Assembly: GCF_028285565.1 (NCBI RefSeq)
Contig: NZ_JANQOY010000008.1
Location: forward strand, 1-45,747
Length of the DNA stretch: 45,747 nt
Origin: Acaryochloris sp. IP29b_bin.148
GTDB lineage: Bacteria; Cyanobacteriota; Cyanobacteriia; Thermosynechococcales; Thermosynechococcaceae
Direction: 5' to 3'
Below, one piece after another: positions 19,031 to 28,300 of the stretch (within the stretch, counting starts at the first letter, position 1; every line of letters begins with the position of its first letter). Made by a program: the position numbers and the translations under genes. The notes under the pieces are model-generated. The model worked only from the letters and a program-made list of their open reading frames with translations. It did no database searches and was not told the DNA's origin.

Positions 19031-19158
19031 TTGCCCTATTTACCATGACATGAAATCTGCGGTCCTTGCACGGATGGATTGGGCAAAGATGATCTCGGCT
19101 TTGACCGCCAAGAACGAGATCGACAGAGTCAAACGTATGACTAGAGAGGGCTTTAACC

Positions 19159-19972
19159 ATGACACAGCCATTTAAGCTTAACCTTGGCAAAGCTCAACTT
19201 GAGGGCCAGCGCGCAGGTGAAGGTCAGCCCGTCTTGTTTCTCCATACCGGAGTCGCAGATCAGCGCATGTGGCATCCACAAGTGAGTGAGTTGCAACATC
19301 GCTATCAGACGATTACCTATGATCGCCGTGGATTCGGTAAAACCACCAGCCCAGACGAGGCATTCTCGCATACTGAAGACTTGCGAGCCTTATTGGATCA
19401 GCGGGCGGTGCCCACAGCAGTTTTGATCGGATGCTCCCAAGGCGGACGGATTTCTATTGATTTGGCGATCGCAGATCCGCAACGGGTGACAGCCCTGGTA
19501 CTGTTTGCTCCCGCCATCAGCGGCGCACCAGAGCCAGATGTTTATCCTCCTGAGATTCAAGAGCGGCTAGATGCTCTAGAGACAGCAGAGCAAGCAGGTG
19601 ATATGGAGCAGGTGAATGCAATTGAGGTCAATTTATGGTTGGATGGTCCGATGAGTCCTTTAGGGCGTGTGGGGGGTGAAATCAGAGATCTACTCTTTGA
19701 TATGAATGGGATTGCCTTGAGAATGCCGGAGCTAACGCAAGAACGTGAACCGCCCTCCGCCTATGAGCGGCTCTCTGATCTGCGAGTCCCCACACTGGTG
19801 ATTTGGGGAGCGCTAGATTTTGCGGAGATCAAGGTGGCTTGTCACCCTTGTGGATAGACTCCCTAATGCAGCAGGACGAGAAATTCCAGAAGCAGCCCAT
19901 TTGGTCAATCTCGAATGCCCCCAATTGATCAATCAGTTGCTCACAGCATGGCTCCAGTCTTTAGCCAGGTAA
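19159..19972 (+). pseudogene. Alpha/beta hydrolase broken by a frameshift
   Basis: The first frame (19159-19857) encodes an alpha/beta hydrolase: LFLHTGVADQRMWHPQ, the DRRGFGKT segment, and nucleophile elbow GCSQGG near residue 94. It then reads out of frame and stops at 19857. The family sequence continues in another frame from about 19830, LVTLVDRLPNAAGREIPEAAH onward, and ends at 19972. That downstream part carries the catalytic histidine (EAAHLVNLE) and the final helix. A one- or two-base indel near 19825-19835 explains both pieces. Unless it is a sequencing error, the main product lacks its catalytic histidine and should be inactive. The likely role of the intact ancestor was hydrolysis of a small ester or lactone. 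Confidence 0.85.
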
Positions 19973-20097
19973 TAGGGACTGATGCATAGAGGCTTTATCC
20001 TTTCAGAGTCAGGTGTGATCCAAATCGGACTCCCTTTCCCTTGTTTCATCCTGTATTGTTGAGTCACCCCCCGATGTGAACTGAGTGAAATCTCAAT

Positions 20098-20388
20098 ATG
20101 GCAAATTCTTCTAATACAACTGGTGCAGAAGCTGTTGATGCTGCGATTGCAAACGGTCTCGATCTCGATGGCTCTCCTATCCCCGCTGCCAAACTCAATC
20201 TCTACAATCAGGTGATGGGCCTAGAGTCAAATCGGCAACGCAGTGGCGTATCGAATACAATGCGTTCTCGGATTGTCCGCATTGGAGCCAAGCATATTGC
20301 TCAAGCTGAACTGAATCAAATGCTTCAGGATGCAGACTTCGCTCCCTTAAAAGATAAGGAAATCGCCTTTTATTACGGTGGCAAATAA
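20098..20388 (+). CDS. Small hypothetical protein overlapping the AlkD-like gene
   Basis: This 96-residue protein is not recognised. It appears soluble, with a flexible N-terminus (MANSSNTTGAEAVDAAIANG) and a more conserved-looking C-terminal half containing MRSRIVRIGAKHIAQAELNQM and the end KEIAFYYGGK. It has no signal peptide, membrane helix or cysteine. Its stop overlaps the GTG start of the AlkD-like gene by 11 bases, so the two are probably co-translated. No function is proposed beyond possible linkage to that repair gene. Confidence 0.7.
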   Translation: MANSSNTTGAEAVDAAIANGLDLDGSPIPAAKLNLYNQVMGLESNRQRSGVSNTMRSRIVRIGAKHIAQAELNQMLQDADFAPLKDKEIAFYYGGK

Positions 20389-21094
20389 CCTAACCGCTGA
20401 AACAGTTCATCAACAGTTCCTATCCCTAGCCAATCCAGAAATTGCCGAGCATTCTCAGCGCTTCTTTAAAACTGGGCCAGGGGACTATGGCGCGGGCGAT
20501 CAGTTCTTAGGCATTCGAGTCCCCGTTCTGAGAAAGCAGGTCACTCGATATCAACAGCTCCCCAACGATGAAGTGATTTGTCTTTTGCAATCCCCCTGGC
20601 ATGAAGAACGCTTGTTTGCGCTTCTCGTTTGGGTAAAGCAATTTCAGAAAGCCCCCGAAGCAGAACAAGCCCATCTATACGATCTCTATCTTTGCCATAC
20701 CCAGTTCATCAACAACTGGGATTTGGTGGACAGTTCTGCCTATCAAATTGTAGGAGCGTTTCTGGCAGGGAAAGATCGGCAACCCATCTACCCCCTTGCC
20801 CGGTCTCAAAGCCTATGGGAACGGCGAATTGCAATGATCGCAACCTTTCAATGGATTCGGAACCATGATTTCGAAGATGCATTAGCGATTGCCAAGCTAC
20901 TACTACACGACAACGAAGATCTCATCCATAAAGCCGTAGGTTGGATGCTGCGAGAAATTGGCAAACGAGATTTAGAAACAGAGAAAGCCTTTCTCAAAGC
21001 GCATTACCCGGAGATGCCCCGGACAATGTTACGGTATGCCATTGAGAAATTTCCCAAATCTGAACGACAAAGATACTTGAAGGGGTTGATTTAG
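20378..21094 (+). CDS. DNA alkylation repair protein, AlkD-like
   Basis: This 238-residue all-helical protein matches the AlkD family of HEAT-like DNA glycosylases, which remove alkylated bases. Visible family features are GDQFLGIRVPVLRK near residue 40, FINNWDLVDSSAYQIVG around 112-128, SLWERRIAMIATFQWI, LIHKAVGWMLREIGKRD and a MPRTMLRYAIEKFP end. The conserved NNWDLVD contains the aspartate that contacts the lesion in AlkD enzymes. The start is GTG and overlaps the upstream small gene by 11 bases. A decayed copy of its 3' half lies 1.4 kb downstream (22459-22868). Confidence 0.9.
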   Translation: MANNLTAETVHQQFLSLANPEIAEHSQRFFKTGPGDYGAGDQFLGIRVPVLRKQVTRYQQLPNDEVICLLQSPWHEERLFALLVWVKQFQKAPEAEQAHLYDLYLCHTQFINNWDLVDSSAYQIVGAFLAGKDRQPIYPLARSQSLWERRIAMIATFQWIRNHDFEDALAIAKLLLHDNEDLIHKAVGWMLREIGKRDLETEKAFLKAHYPEMPRTMLRYAIEKFPKSERQRYLKGLI

Positions 21095-21265
21095 CTAGCC
21101 TGGAAATCAACTTCATCTCTTGCAAGCATCGACTCAAATAGACATACACTGGGGGCTGAATCGGCTTTTCTACCCAACGAATTGTCTGTTCTATCCCCAA
21201 GTCTGTTGCGTAGCCCGTAAGTTGCGATCGCATCCCGGTATTGAAGGTGCGATCGCACACCCAAA

Positions 21266-21297
21266 AACTCCCCCGCACCGTGACAGACAGGGGAGTT
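21266..21297. terminator. Stem-loop between convergent genes
   Basis: An 8-bp perfect stem (AACTCCCC with GGGGAGTT) with a 16-base loop lies between the convergent AlkD-like gene and the coiled-coil gene. Five A's precede the stem, so on the minus strand the hairpin is followed by a T-run, which suits termination of the coiled-coil gene transcript. HIP1 sites lie at about 21226 and 21250. Confidence 0.5.
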
Positions 21298-21332
21298 ACC
21301 AAACAAACGCAATGTGCCCTAGAAATTTACAC

Positions 21333-21926
21333 CTATGCGACGCAGGGTAAAGCGTCGGACACTTCTTGAACATCCCAATCCTGTAAAGGTTCCATAGAGA
21401 CCGATAAACTCTCACTTTCCGTCTGGTAAGCCTCTATCAGTTGTTTTTCTTCCTGGCTCAGGTCAGGATCACTGTTGAGTGCAATCTCTTGCAGGGTTTC
21501 TTCAACTAGTTCCATCTGCTGTTCCGCTTCTGTCAACATCGCTTGAGGCTCAGACGCTAATAGGGATTCAAAATCAGCCACCACTTCGTACTTTGTCTGA
21601 AAGTCTTGGAGGACAGCTTGTAAATCAGTATTCTCCTTCGTTAGCGTATTGACGGTCATCGACAGCTCAACCTCCTTCGCTTGCAAGGTGAGCTGATTTT
21701 CCTGCAAATGCGTCTGTCGCTCTGTGAGCGTCTGAACCGTCCGTTCAAGTTCGGCTTTATCCTGCTGAAGCTGATGGATTAAGGCACGATAGCTGTTGAT
21801 GGCTTTAATGGCAGGCAACAGTTTTTCCTTGAGATTCATATGAGCTACGTCAAGCTGATGAAATTTGTCAGAGAGTTTGACATAAGCCCCGGCAAGACTT
21901 TTATAGCGTTCAGCGATAGATTTCAT
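21333..21926 (-). CDS. Coiled-coil protein of unknown function
   Basis: This 197-residue protein is dominated by heptad-like helix from about residue 40 to 150, rich in Gln, Glu and Leu (LIHQLQQDKAELERTVQTL, then LQENQLTLQAKEVEL). The C-terminal part is acidic and low in complexity. It has no signal peptide, membrane segment or enzymatic motif. Such a protein could act as a scaffold or tether, but nothing in the sequence or neighbours decides this. It is transcribed towards the AlkD-like gene and ends at the stem-loop at 21266-21297. Confidence 0.72.
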   Translation of the reverse strand: MKSIAERYKSLAGAYVKLSDKFHQLDVAHMNLKEKLLPAIKAINSYRALIHQLQQDKAELERTVQTLTERQTHLQENQLTLQAKEVELSMTVNTLTKENTDLQAVLQDFQTKYEVVADFESLLASEPQAMLTEAEQQMELVEETLQEIALNSDPDLSQEEKQLIEAYQTESESLSVSMEPLQDWDVQEVSDALPCVA

Positions 21927-22178
21927 GGAAGTTTGTAAAGGATATTATTTATCGTTTCTATTATCGTAAATCCTGACATATCTGGCTGTACCTGGGTATA
22001 CGTTTGAGGGCGGTTAAAAACTCGGTAAGAAATACACGCTCTATTGACTTCATGCCAAAGGTCTATTTATTAGCCTATGCCTTACCCACAACTGTTGAAA
22101 GTATTGTGAGGAATAGGCTTGGAGTTTGCGTTTAAGCGTAAAGTGAAACCTAACCTCTGACATAGGTAAGCAAATATC

Positions 22179-22426
22179 ATGCAAACATGGGCCGCTCAGG
22201 AACTGAAAACATCCAACCTCGGTGATGCTCGTCTCGACAAATGCTTGATAGAGATTGCTTGATTCAAGAGAGGTTGAGTGCTCAGCCTAATGCAAGTATT
22301 CCACACGCGAGCGAAAGCTGGTCTCAGTGCAAAGCAACCTATCGACTTTGGGACAACCCGAAGGTGAATGCAGAGGGAATCTTAGAAGCCTATAAGTCCT
22401 CGGTAAGGTTGGAATTACCACGCTAA
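22179..22426 (+). pseudogene. Transposase N-terminal remnant (IS4/Tn5-type DNA-binding domain)
   Basis: The first frame, from the ATG at 22179, reads WAAQELKTSNLGDARLDKCLIEI. After a short disruption near 22258 a second frame continues RLSAQPNASIPHASESW and CKATYRLWDNPKVNAEGILEA. Together these match the N-terminal DNA-binding domain of Tn5/IS4-like transposases (LGDxRLxxR, SIPxA, YRxWDN). The catalytic DDE domain is absent; recognisable similarity ends near 22395. An imperfect inverted repeat (about 22071-22120) lies just upstream. This is an inactive insertion-sequence scar directly before the AlkD-like fragment. Confidence 0.8.
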
Positions 22427-22458
22427 TAAAGCGTAGGCCAAAAATACCGATGGGTACC

Positions 22459-22868
22459 CATATCTCCACCATACCCAGTTCATCAACAACTGGGATTTGG
22501 TGGACAGTTCTGCCTATCAAATCGTGGGAGCATTCCTGGAAGGAAAAGATCGCCAACCGATCTACCCACTTGCATAATCTCAAAACCTATGGGAACGACG
22601 AATTGCTGTGATGGCCACCTTCCGATGGATGCGCCACCATGACTTTGAGGATGCCTTAGCGCTTGCCCAGCTACTGTTAAACGATCAGGAAGATCTTATC
22701 CATAAAGCCGTAGGCTGGATGCTGCGAGAAATTGGCAAACGAGACCTGAAAATAGAGAAAACCTTTCTCAAAAAACACTACCAGTCTATACCTCGCACCA
22801 TGCTCCGGTATGCGATTGAAAAATTTCCTGAGTCAGAGCGATAGCGATATTTAAAGGGCCAGGTTTAG
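22459..22868 (+). pseudogene. Decayed 3' copy of the AlkD-like gene
   Basis: From about 22459 the DNA closely follows the 3' portion of the intact gene at 20685-21094. It includes FINNWDLVDSSAYQIVGAFL, LIHKAVGWMLREIGKRD and PRTMLRYAIEKFP, and it ends at the equivalent TAG (22866-22868). It has two in-frame stops: TAA at 22575-22577, where the intact gene has CGG, and TAG at 22842-22844, where the intact gene has CAA. The 5' half is missing and is replaced by the transposase remnant. It cannot make a working enzyme and probably arose by duplication plus IS-mediated truncation. Confidence 0.9.
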
Positions 22869-22886
22869 TGAAGCACCAGATTTTTC

Positions 22887-23639
22887 TTAACCCGGCTTTT
22901 GATCGTGCTCACGACTGTTCTCTAGAGAGGTGAAGCACTGTTGGGTGATGCGATCGCAATGGTCAATGAGGTTCTTCAACTCCCGGACATAGGCAACCAT
23001 CTCACCATCAAAAGGTGCATGGATGACATTGGCCACATAAGCATAGGCGGTGGCATCTAAGGTCGTGGGGCAATCACTTATAAAAAAGGACTGACTCGCC
23101 AGCACATCCGATAGCGCCTGGAAATCTGCACAGGTGAGCTGGCAAATTTCTGAGGGACTATGTCGCCCCATTCCCTGCCCATGCAGCTGCGCTAAAATCC
23201 TTTCCCGCAGTGCTTCCAACTGGGGCAGCCACTCTTGCTCAGTCAGCTGGGGCATCAGTGCTCCTGCAATCATGGCGCGATAACGCTGCCAGTTTTCCTC
23301 TGGACCATAGCGAAGATAAACCAACCCCCAATAGGTGTTTTCCTTCAGCATCCGGCGCAAGGCCAGGGAGATCCCTCGTTCAGGGGCCGTCAAAGCTGCA
23401 TCCAGATCAATGCCCTCAGCCTGCTTCAAGTATTCAATAATAAACGTAGCGTCCCCTATATACCGATCGCCATATTGAACGAAGGGGACCTTCCCCTTGG
23501 GAGCCTGTTCTAAGTGTTCTGTTGTTTTGTGATAGGGCAGCTTCGCTAATCGGAGCCACGTCTCTAGTTCTAAGCAATGGGGACTGATACTGGGTATCCC
23601 CCAGAGGGGCGGGGCGGTGTATAAGGTCAGCATGGTCAT
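22887..23639 (-). CDS. Glutathione S-transferase-like protein (metaxin/Fax type)
   Basis: This 250-residue protein has a thioredoxin-like N-terminal domain (LTLYTAPPLWGIPSISPHCLE, then GKVPFVQYGDRYIGDATFII) followed by an all-helical C-terminal domain. The pattern of GxVPF and DATFIIEYL segments resembles GST-like proteins of the Fax/metaxin branch, which often lack classical GST activity. The substrate is unknown. Met3 is an equally good start. The gene is divergent from the FAD monooxygenase gene, 71 bases away, so they may share a control region. It has no relation to the neighbouring AlkD-like fragment. Confidence 0.78.
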   Translation of the reverse strand: MTMLTLYTAPPLWGIPSISPHCLELETWLRLAKLPYHKTTEHLEQAPKGKVPFVQYGDRYIGDATFIIEYLKQAEGIDLDAALTAPERGISLALRRMLKENTYWGLVYLRYGPEENWQRYRAMIAGALMPQLTEQEWLPQLEALRERILAQLHGQGMGRHSPSEICQLTCADFQALSDVLASQSFFISDCPTTLDATAYAYVANVIHAPFDGEMVAYVRELKNLIDHCDRITQQCFTSLENSREHDQKPG

Positions 23640-23710
23640 ACCTCCACTCCCAACTTTTGTGACCGCTAACTTCTACCATAACGATAAAGAGAACGAGTCA
23701 ACGATCAAAA

Positions 23711-25102
23711 ATGTCATCCTCAGAGCAGCATCAAGCCATTGTCATTGGTGGCAGTATTGCGGGCATGTTAGCAGCCCGTGTGCTCGCCAACTACTTTGAA
23801 CAAGTCATGATCGTGGAGCGAGATACTTTCTCTCTGCAGCCAGAGGCTCGGGCAGGGGTCTCCCAATCGCCCCACGCTCACATTTTACTAACTCAGGGAT
23901 ACAGAATTGTGTCCGATTTATTTCCAGGGATTGAAGAGCAATTGATGGCTCAAGGTGCCCTTGAAATTGATTGGTTAGCAGAATGCCCCGTTCTATTCCC
24001 CTCAGGATGGGCTCCTCGTTTGCAATCACAGATCCAAAGCATCACCTGTAGTCGCAACCTGCTGGAATTCACGATTCGCCAGCAACTCAGTCGCATCCAA
24101 AATGTGCATTGGCTCTGTGCTTCCACGGTTATCCAACTGGTTCCTGATTCCTGCACAGCCATGCTTCGTGGCGTTCTTGTGAAAGATGCTCAAGGGCAGA
24201 TGACACCGTTATTGGGTGATTTAATTGTTGATGCGAGTGGGCGCAGTTCACCTGCACCTGAGTGGTTAAAACACATCGGTTATCCCCCTCCTGAGGAAAC
24301 CATTATCGATTCAGGTCTAGGCTATGCCAGCCAATACTTTCGACGTCCGGTAGATTTTTCTAAGGACTGGAAGAGTCTGTACGTTATGGCCAAAGCGCCA
24401 GACCACCCCCATATAGGCGCCTTAGTGCAAGTAGAGGGAAATCGTTGGCTAACCACATTGATGGGTATCAATCGCCATTATCCTCCCACTGATGACGCTG
24501 GTTTTCTCGATTTTGCCAGACAGCTGAGGAGTCCCATCATCTTTGAGACCATTAAAGATGCTGAGCCTCTCTCGACCATCCACTCCTACCGGGCGACTGC
24601 CAACCGTCAGCGGCATTATGAGGCGATAAAACAAGGTCCTGGGAATTTTATCGGCTTTGGAGATAGCATCTGTGCATTTAATCCTGTTTATGGACAAGGG
24701 ATGACCGTTGCCGCCCAAAGTGCGGTGACCCTCGATCAATGCCTGAAACGCCAGTGGATGGGCGGAGGGGGAAGCATCGGACCTGGTTTTTCTCGATCCT
24801 TTCATCGGCAATTAGCAGCAGTCGTTCGCACGCCTTGGCTGATGGCAACCGGGGAAGATCTGCGTTGGCCGCAAACCACAGGCCCCCAACCAGACTGGAT
24901 CACGAAGATGTTACAGCGGTATATCGATCAGATTATTCGGCTGAACAGTCGGCAAAGCATGGTTTACCAGGCCTTCACGGAAGTGATCCATATGCTTAAT
25001 CCTCCCCATTCGTTATTTCAACCCAAAATTATGATGAATGTGTTGGCGGCGCTATGCTCTCGTGACCCATCGTGTCCAAACAGTGTGAGAACTTCTAGGT
25101 AG
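23711..25102 (+). CDS. FAD-dependent monooxygenase/dehydrogenase-like protein
   Basis: This 463-residue flavoprotein resembles PHBH-fold FAD enzymes. An N-terminal dinucleotide motif reads AIVIGGSIAGMLAARVLA. A SPHAHILLTQGYRIVSDLFPG segment follows, a DLIVDASGRSSPAPEWL segment lies near residue 175, and the second FAD motif is FIGFGDSICAFNPVYGQGM near 315. Related cyanobacterial proteins are usually annotated as FAD-dependent oxidoreductases of unknown substrate, and some are close to halogenase or geranylgeranyl-reductase-like enzymes. No halogenase WxWxIP motif was seen. It is divergently paired with the GST-like gene. Confidence 0.82.
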   Translation: MSSSEQHQAIVIGGSIAGMLAARVLANYFEQVMIVERDTFSLQPEARAGVSQSPHAHILLTQGYRIVSDLFPGIEEQLMAQGALEIDWLAECPVLFPSGWAPRLQSQIQSITCSRNLLEFTIRQQLSRIQNVHWLCASTVIQLVPDSCTAMLRGVLVKDAQGQMTPLLGDLIVDASGRSSPAPEWLKHIGYPPPEETIIDSGLGYASQYFRRPVDFSKDWKSLYVMAKAPDHPHIGALVQVEGNRWLTTLMGINRHYPPTDDAGFLDFARQLRSPIIFETIKDAEPLSTIHSYRATANRQRHYEAIKQGPGNFIGFGDSICAFNPVYGQGMTVAAQSAVTLDQCLKRQWMGGGGSIGPGFSRSFHRQLAAVVRTPWLMATGEDLRWPQTTGPQPDWITKMLQRYIDQIIRLNSRQSMVYQAFTEVIHMLNPPHSLFQPKIMMNVLAALCSRDPSCPNSVRTSR

Positions 25103-25150
25103 CGCAATATCCCGTAGGACAAGATTCAAGACAGCCCAACAGAGAGGAAA

Positions 25151-25196
25151 TTCCCATGGGATGGGTTTAAGTGCAAGTTAAACCATCCCATGGGAA
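25151..25196. repeat. Long near-perfect inverted repeat
   Basis: A left arm at 25151-25170 and a right arm at 25178-25196 pair over 19 bp with one bulged base, around a 7-base loop. The arms begin and end TTCCCATGGGATGG / CCATCCCATGGGAA, and each also contains the palindrome CCCATGGG. It lies between the convergent FAD gene and RTX gene and could be a bidirectional terminator or a small mobile-element trace. Confidence 0.8.
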
Positions 25197-25233
25197 GCGG
25201 GGTCATCTTTGAGTGTCTGAAACTGAATGTCTA

Positions 25234-25288
25234 CTATCGCCCAATCAAACAGCAGATAAAATCCCGATTTATTCAGGTAAGTTCAGGT
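25234..25288 (+). repeat. 55-bp direct repeat, copy A, with two TTCAGGT motifs
   Basis: This segment aligns without gaps to 29317-29371 at about 45 of 55 positions. The first 8 bases and the last 20 bases are identical. The identical end contains TTCAGGT at 25272-25278 and 25282-25288, a 10-base period. The two copies lie in the same orientation on either side of the RTX gene. Confidence 0.8.
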
Positions 25289-25305
25289 ATTTACCCACAG
25301 ACGAA

Positions 25306-25331
25306 AAAGGCTGGAATCACTCCCAGCCTTT
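25306..25331 (-). terminator. Intrinsic terminator of the RTX gene
   Basis: On the minus strand, 48 bases past the RTX stop, AAAGGCTGG pairs with CCAGCCTTT around an 8-base loop and runs directly into TTTTT. This is a standard rho-independent terminator for the RTX gene. Confidence 0.8.
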
Positions 25332-25379
25332 AAGCTAACTTCTATACTGACGTTGGACCATCCAGTAGAATTTCGCTGA

Positions 25380-28300
25380 TTAAACTAAAACCACGTTAGA
25401 GTTTGCAGTTGTGTCAATAATCAGACTATTCACGTTATCGAGGGTTGCAATGGCGGTATTATCAACCATCAAGTTGCCGTTGGCAAAGGATAGCCGATCA
25501 TAGTCATTGGCACCGAGACTAAAGGCAGAGGCATCAATTTGAATGACATCATTCTCATTGACATTGAAATCGGTAATGCGATCAACCCCGCTGGAGTCAA
25601 ACCTGAAGATATCAGCTCCTACGCCACCTGTCAGGATATCGTTACCCAGTCCACCGAGAAGGATATCATCACCAGCCCCACCAATGAGGGTGTCATTGCC
25701 ACCTCTACCGTTAAGGAAGTCGTTGCCAGTGCCACCATCGAGCCGATTACCCAAGCCAGCACCGATAAGAGTGTCATTGCCGCCTTCGCCATAGAAATCA
25801 GCATTGTAGAAGGAGGCTGTGCCACCGCTGGCACCACCGCCACCGTCGCCTAACATAAAGTCGTTAGCTGCAGTTCCTCGGAAGGCTTCAATCGAGCTAC
25901 TAGTAGATAGCTTTTCGTGATTAAGAAAGGCATCCATGACATTGAATGCTGCTAGGTCAACCACAATTCCTTGATTGCCATTTTCAGCAAAATCAACAGT
26001 GTCATAGCCTTTTCCACCAGTGATAGTGTCTATGCCATCACCACCAATCAGAATGTCGTTGCCAGCCCCACCATTGAGGTTATCGTTACCAGTCCCGCCA
26101 TTGAGGAGATTATCTTTACTATCTCCAGTAAGTAGATCACCATAGTTAGATCCATAGACCCATTCAATGCTTTCAAGAGTATCTCTATGAGCACTGGACC
26201 AGCGATTGACATTGGTTTCTAGATTAACCCCCACACCTGATGCAGATTTGGAGTAATCAGCAACATCAATGCCAGCACCACCGATGAGGATGTCATCGCC
26301 AACTCCCCCTATGAGGGTGTCATTACCATCGCCGCCGTTGAGGGTGTCGTTCCCCACTCCACCTTCAAGAATGTCGTTGCCTTTCCAACCAGAAAGATCG
26401 TCGTCACCATCGCCACCCATCAGAATGTCTTGACCATGATCACCCCAAAGAAAGTCATCGCCGTTCCCACCTTCAAGTATGTCGTTACCCTTCCAACCAG
26501 AAAGACTATCATTCCCATCGCCACCTTGAATGTGGTCGTCACCATCCTCGCCTTCAAGTGAGTCATTACCTTTGCCACCTTCAAGAATGTCATTCCCAAT
26601 TCCACCTTTGAGAGTGTCATTACCTGCTCCGCCGAGAATTTTGTCATCATGCTTTGTGCCTGTAATATCGAAGGTTTCGACATTCTTAATTGTAAGAAGC
26701 TGCTTTCTGCTCAACTGTCCATGAGTGAAGCCACGTGAGAAATCAATACCTTCATAATTTTTGGCACTATAGTCCACCTTGAGGACATCGTCCCCTGCCC
26801 CTCCATCAACGATATCATTGAAAGAATTTACATCATATCCAGGGTTGAGGGTGTCGTTACCAGTCCCACCATTTAGTTGGTCGTTACCATCACCACCATT
26901 TAGTTGGTCATTACCATCACCACCATACAGTTCGTCGTTACCAGTCCCACCATCGAGGTAGTCATTTCCAGATTCACCAAATAGAACGTCATTCCCTGCC
27001 CCTCCATATAGGGTGTCATTACCATCATTCTGATAACGGACAGCTTTACCAAGGCGATTATTCTTGTCTACGTAGGAGCCCTTAACCCCCCCATACAGAG
27101 TGTCATTACCCTTTCCACCGAAAATCCTATCGTGACCGAATTGGCCAAGAATTATATCAGCACCACCTTCTCCTTCAATAAGATCGGAGGTATAAGTTCC
27201 ATCAAGAGTTTCATGATCAGTATTATTACCCAGTATTGTAGTTCTTTTAAAGGCTGAAATGACTCCATTCATATATGAGTCTTTAATTATCGCTGCAAAG
27301 TCTTTATCTATGAGTCCACCTCTTTCACCATAGTTATTCGTGATGAATAAAAGACTTTCTCGGTTTCCGTTCTCGTCGATACTAACTGTGACACCATGTT
27401 TCTCTTTTCCATTGACATTCATTGTTGAAGCAGTATAAAAATACGTCAAGCCGTCTTTGAGGGTCGGTAAAATGATTGTGTCAACACCAAGCTGGAAATC
27501 ATCAATAACAATTGTTTTACGAGATTTGTTCTTGATTTTCCCAAAGCTTTCAGAGGTAAAGTTAGGATCAGTTAATGCCGCTTTTGCTGCATCAATCTGT
27601 GCATCAACCTGGTCTTTGTCGTAGCCATAATTGGCAATATCTTTAATGGGATCTGACAAAAATCCAACTACAGGGATATTACTTGTTCCAGAGAGAATGA
27701 TATTAGTCAAAAAACGCTTCCGCTCAATATTTGCATCTGGCAGTGAGATTTGATTGATGAGTTGCCCCAACTTCTCTACGTTCATATCGAGAACAGGGCC
27801 AGTTTCTCCATTTAGGCCAATGACGTACTGAGTCGATCCATTCTTGTAGTTATCACCACCATGATATTTGCCGGTTACAACTTCATAGGACTCACCCGTA
27901 TTTTTACTGTTATAGACAGTTGCAACTGCCGATACCATCGTGTTTCCTGATGCTGGATCGAAGATTTTGGTGACATTACCGTCTTTAAAGCCCAGGCGAT
28001 CAAAATTTTCAAAGGTGCTTTTTTGACCCTGTCGACGCATCGAATTAGAGAAGAAGGAAGACTTAACGTCCGTGACGGTAAAGTTATCGCCTGTTCTGCT
28101 CCATTCAAAGTCCTCTGCCTTAGCATTACTGATAATTGCGGTACTGATGCCTTTAGTGCCAGTTGCATGGACACCAAAACCAGTAGTCTGGTAGGTGAGA
28201 TTACCAGAAAATTGGCTCGCATCTAAGCTGTTTTTACGTTGGGAACCATAGTTGTAAGCATATCCCCACGGTGTATGCCCAGAACTAGAAAGTGCCCTAC

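Noticed and set aside
21091..21312. Two overlapping minus-strand open frames between the AlkD-like and coiled-coil genes
   Set aside because: No family resemblance; the region holds HIP1 sites and a stem-loop and is better read as intergenic.
25539..26961. Several open frames on the strand opposite the RTX gene
   Set aside because: They are low-complexity shadows created by the repetitive RTX codons.
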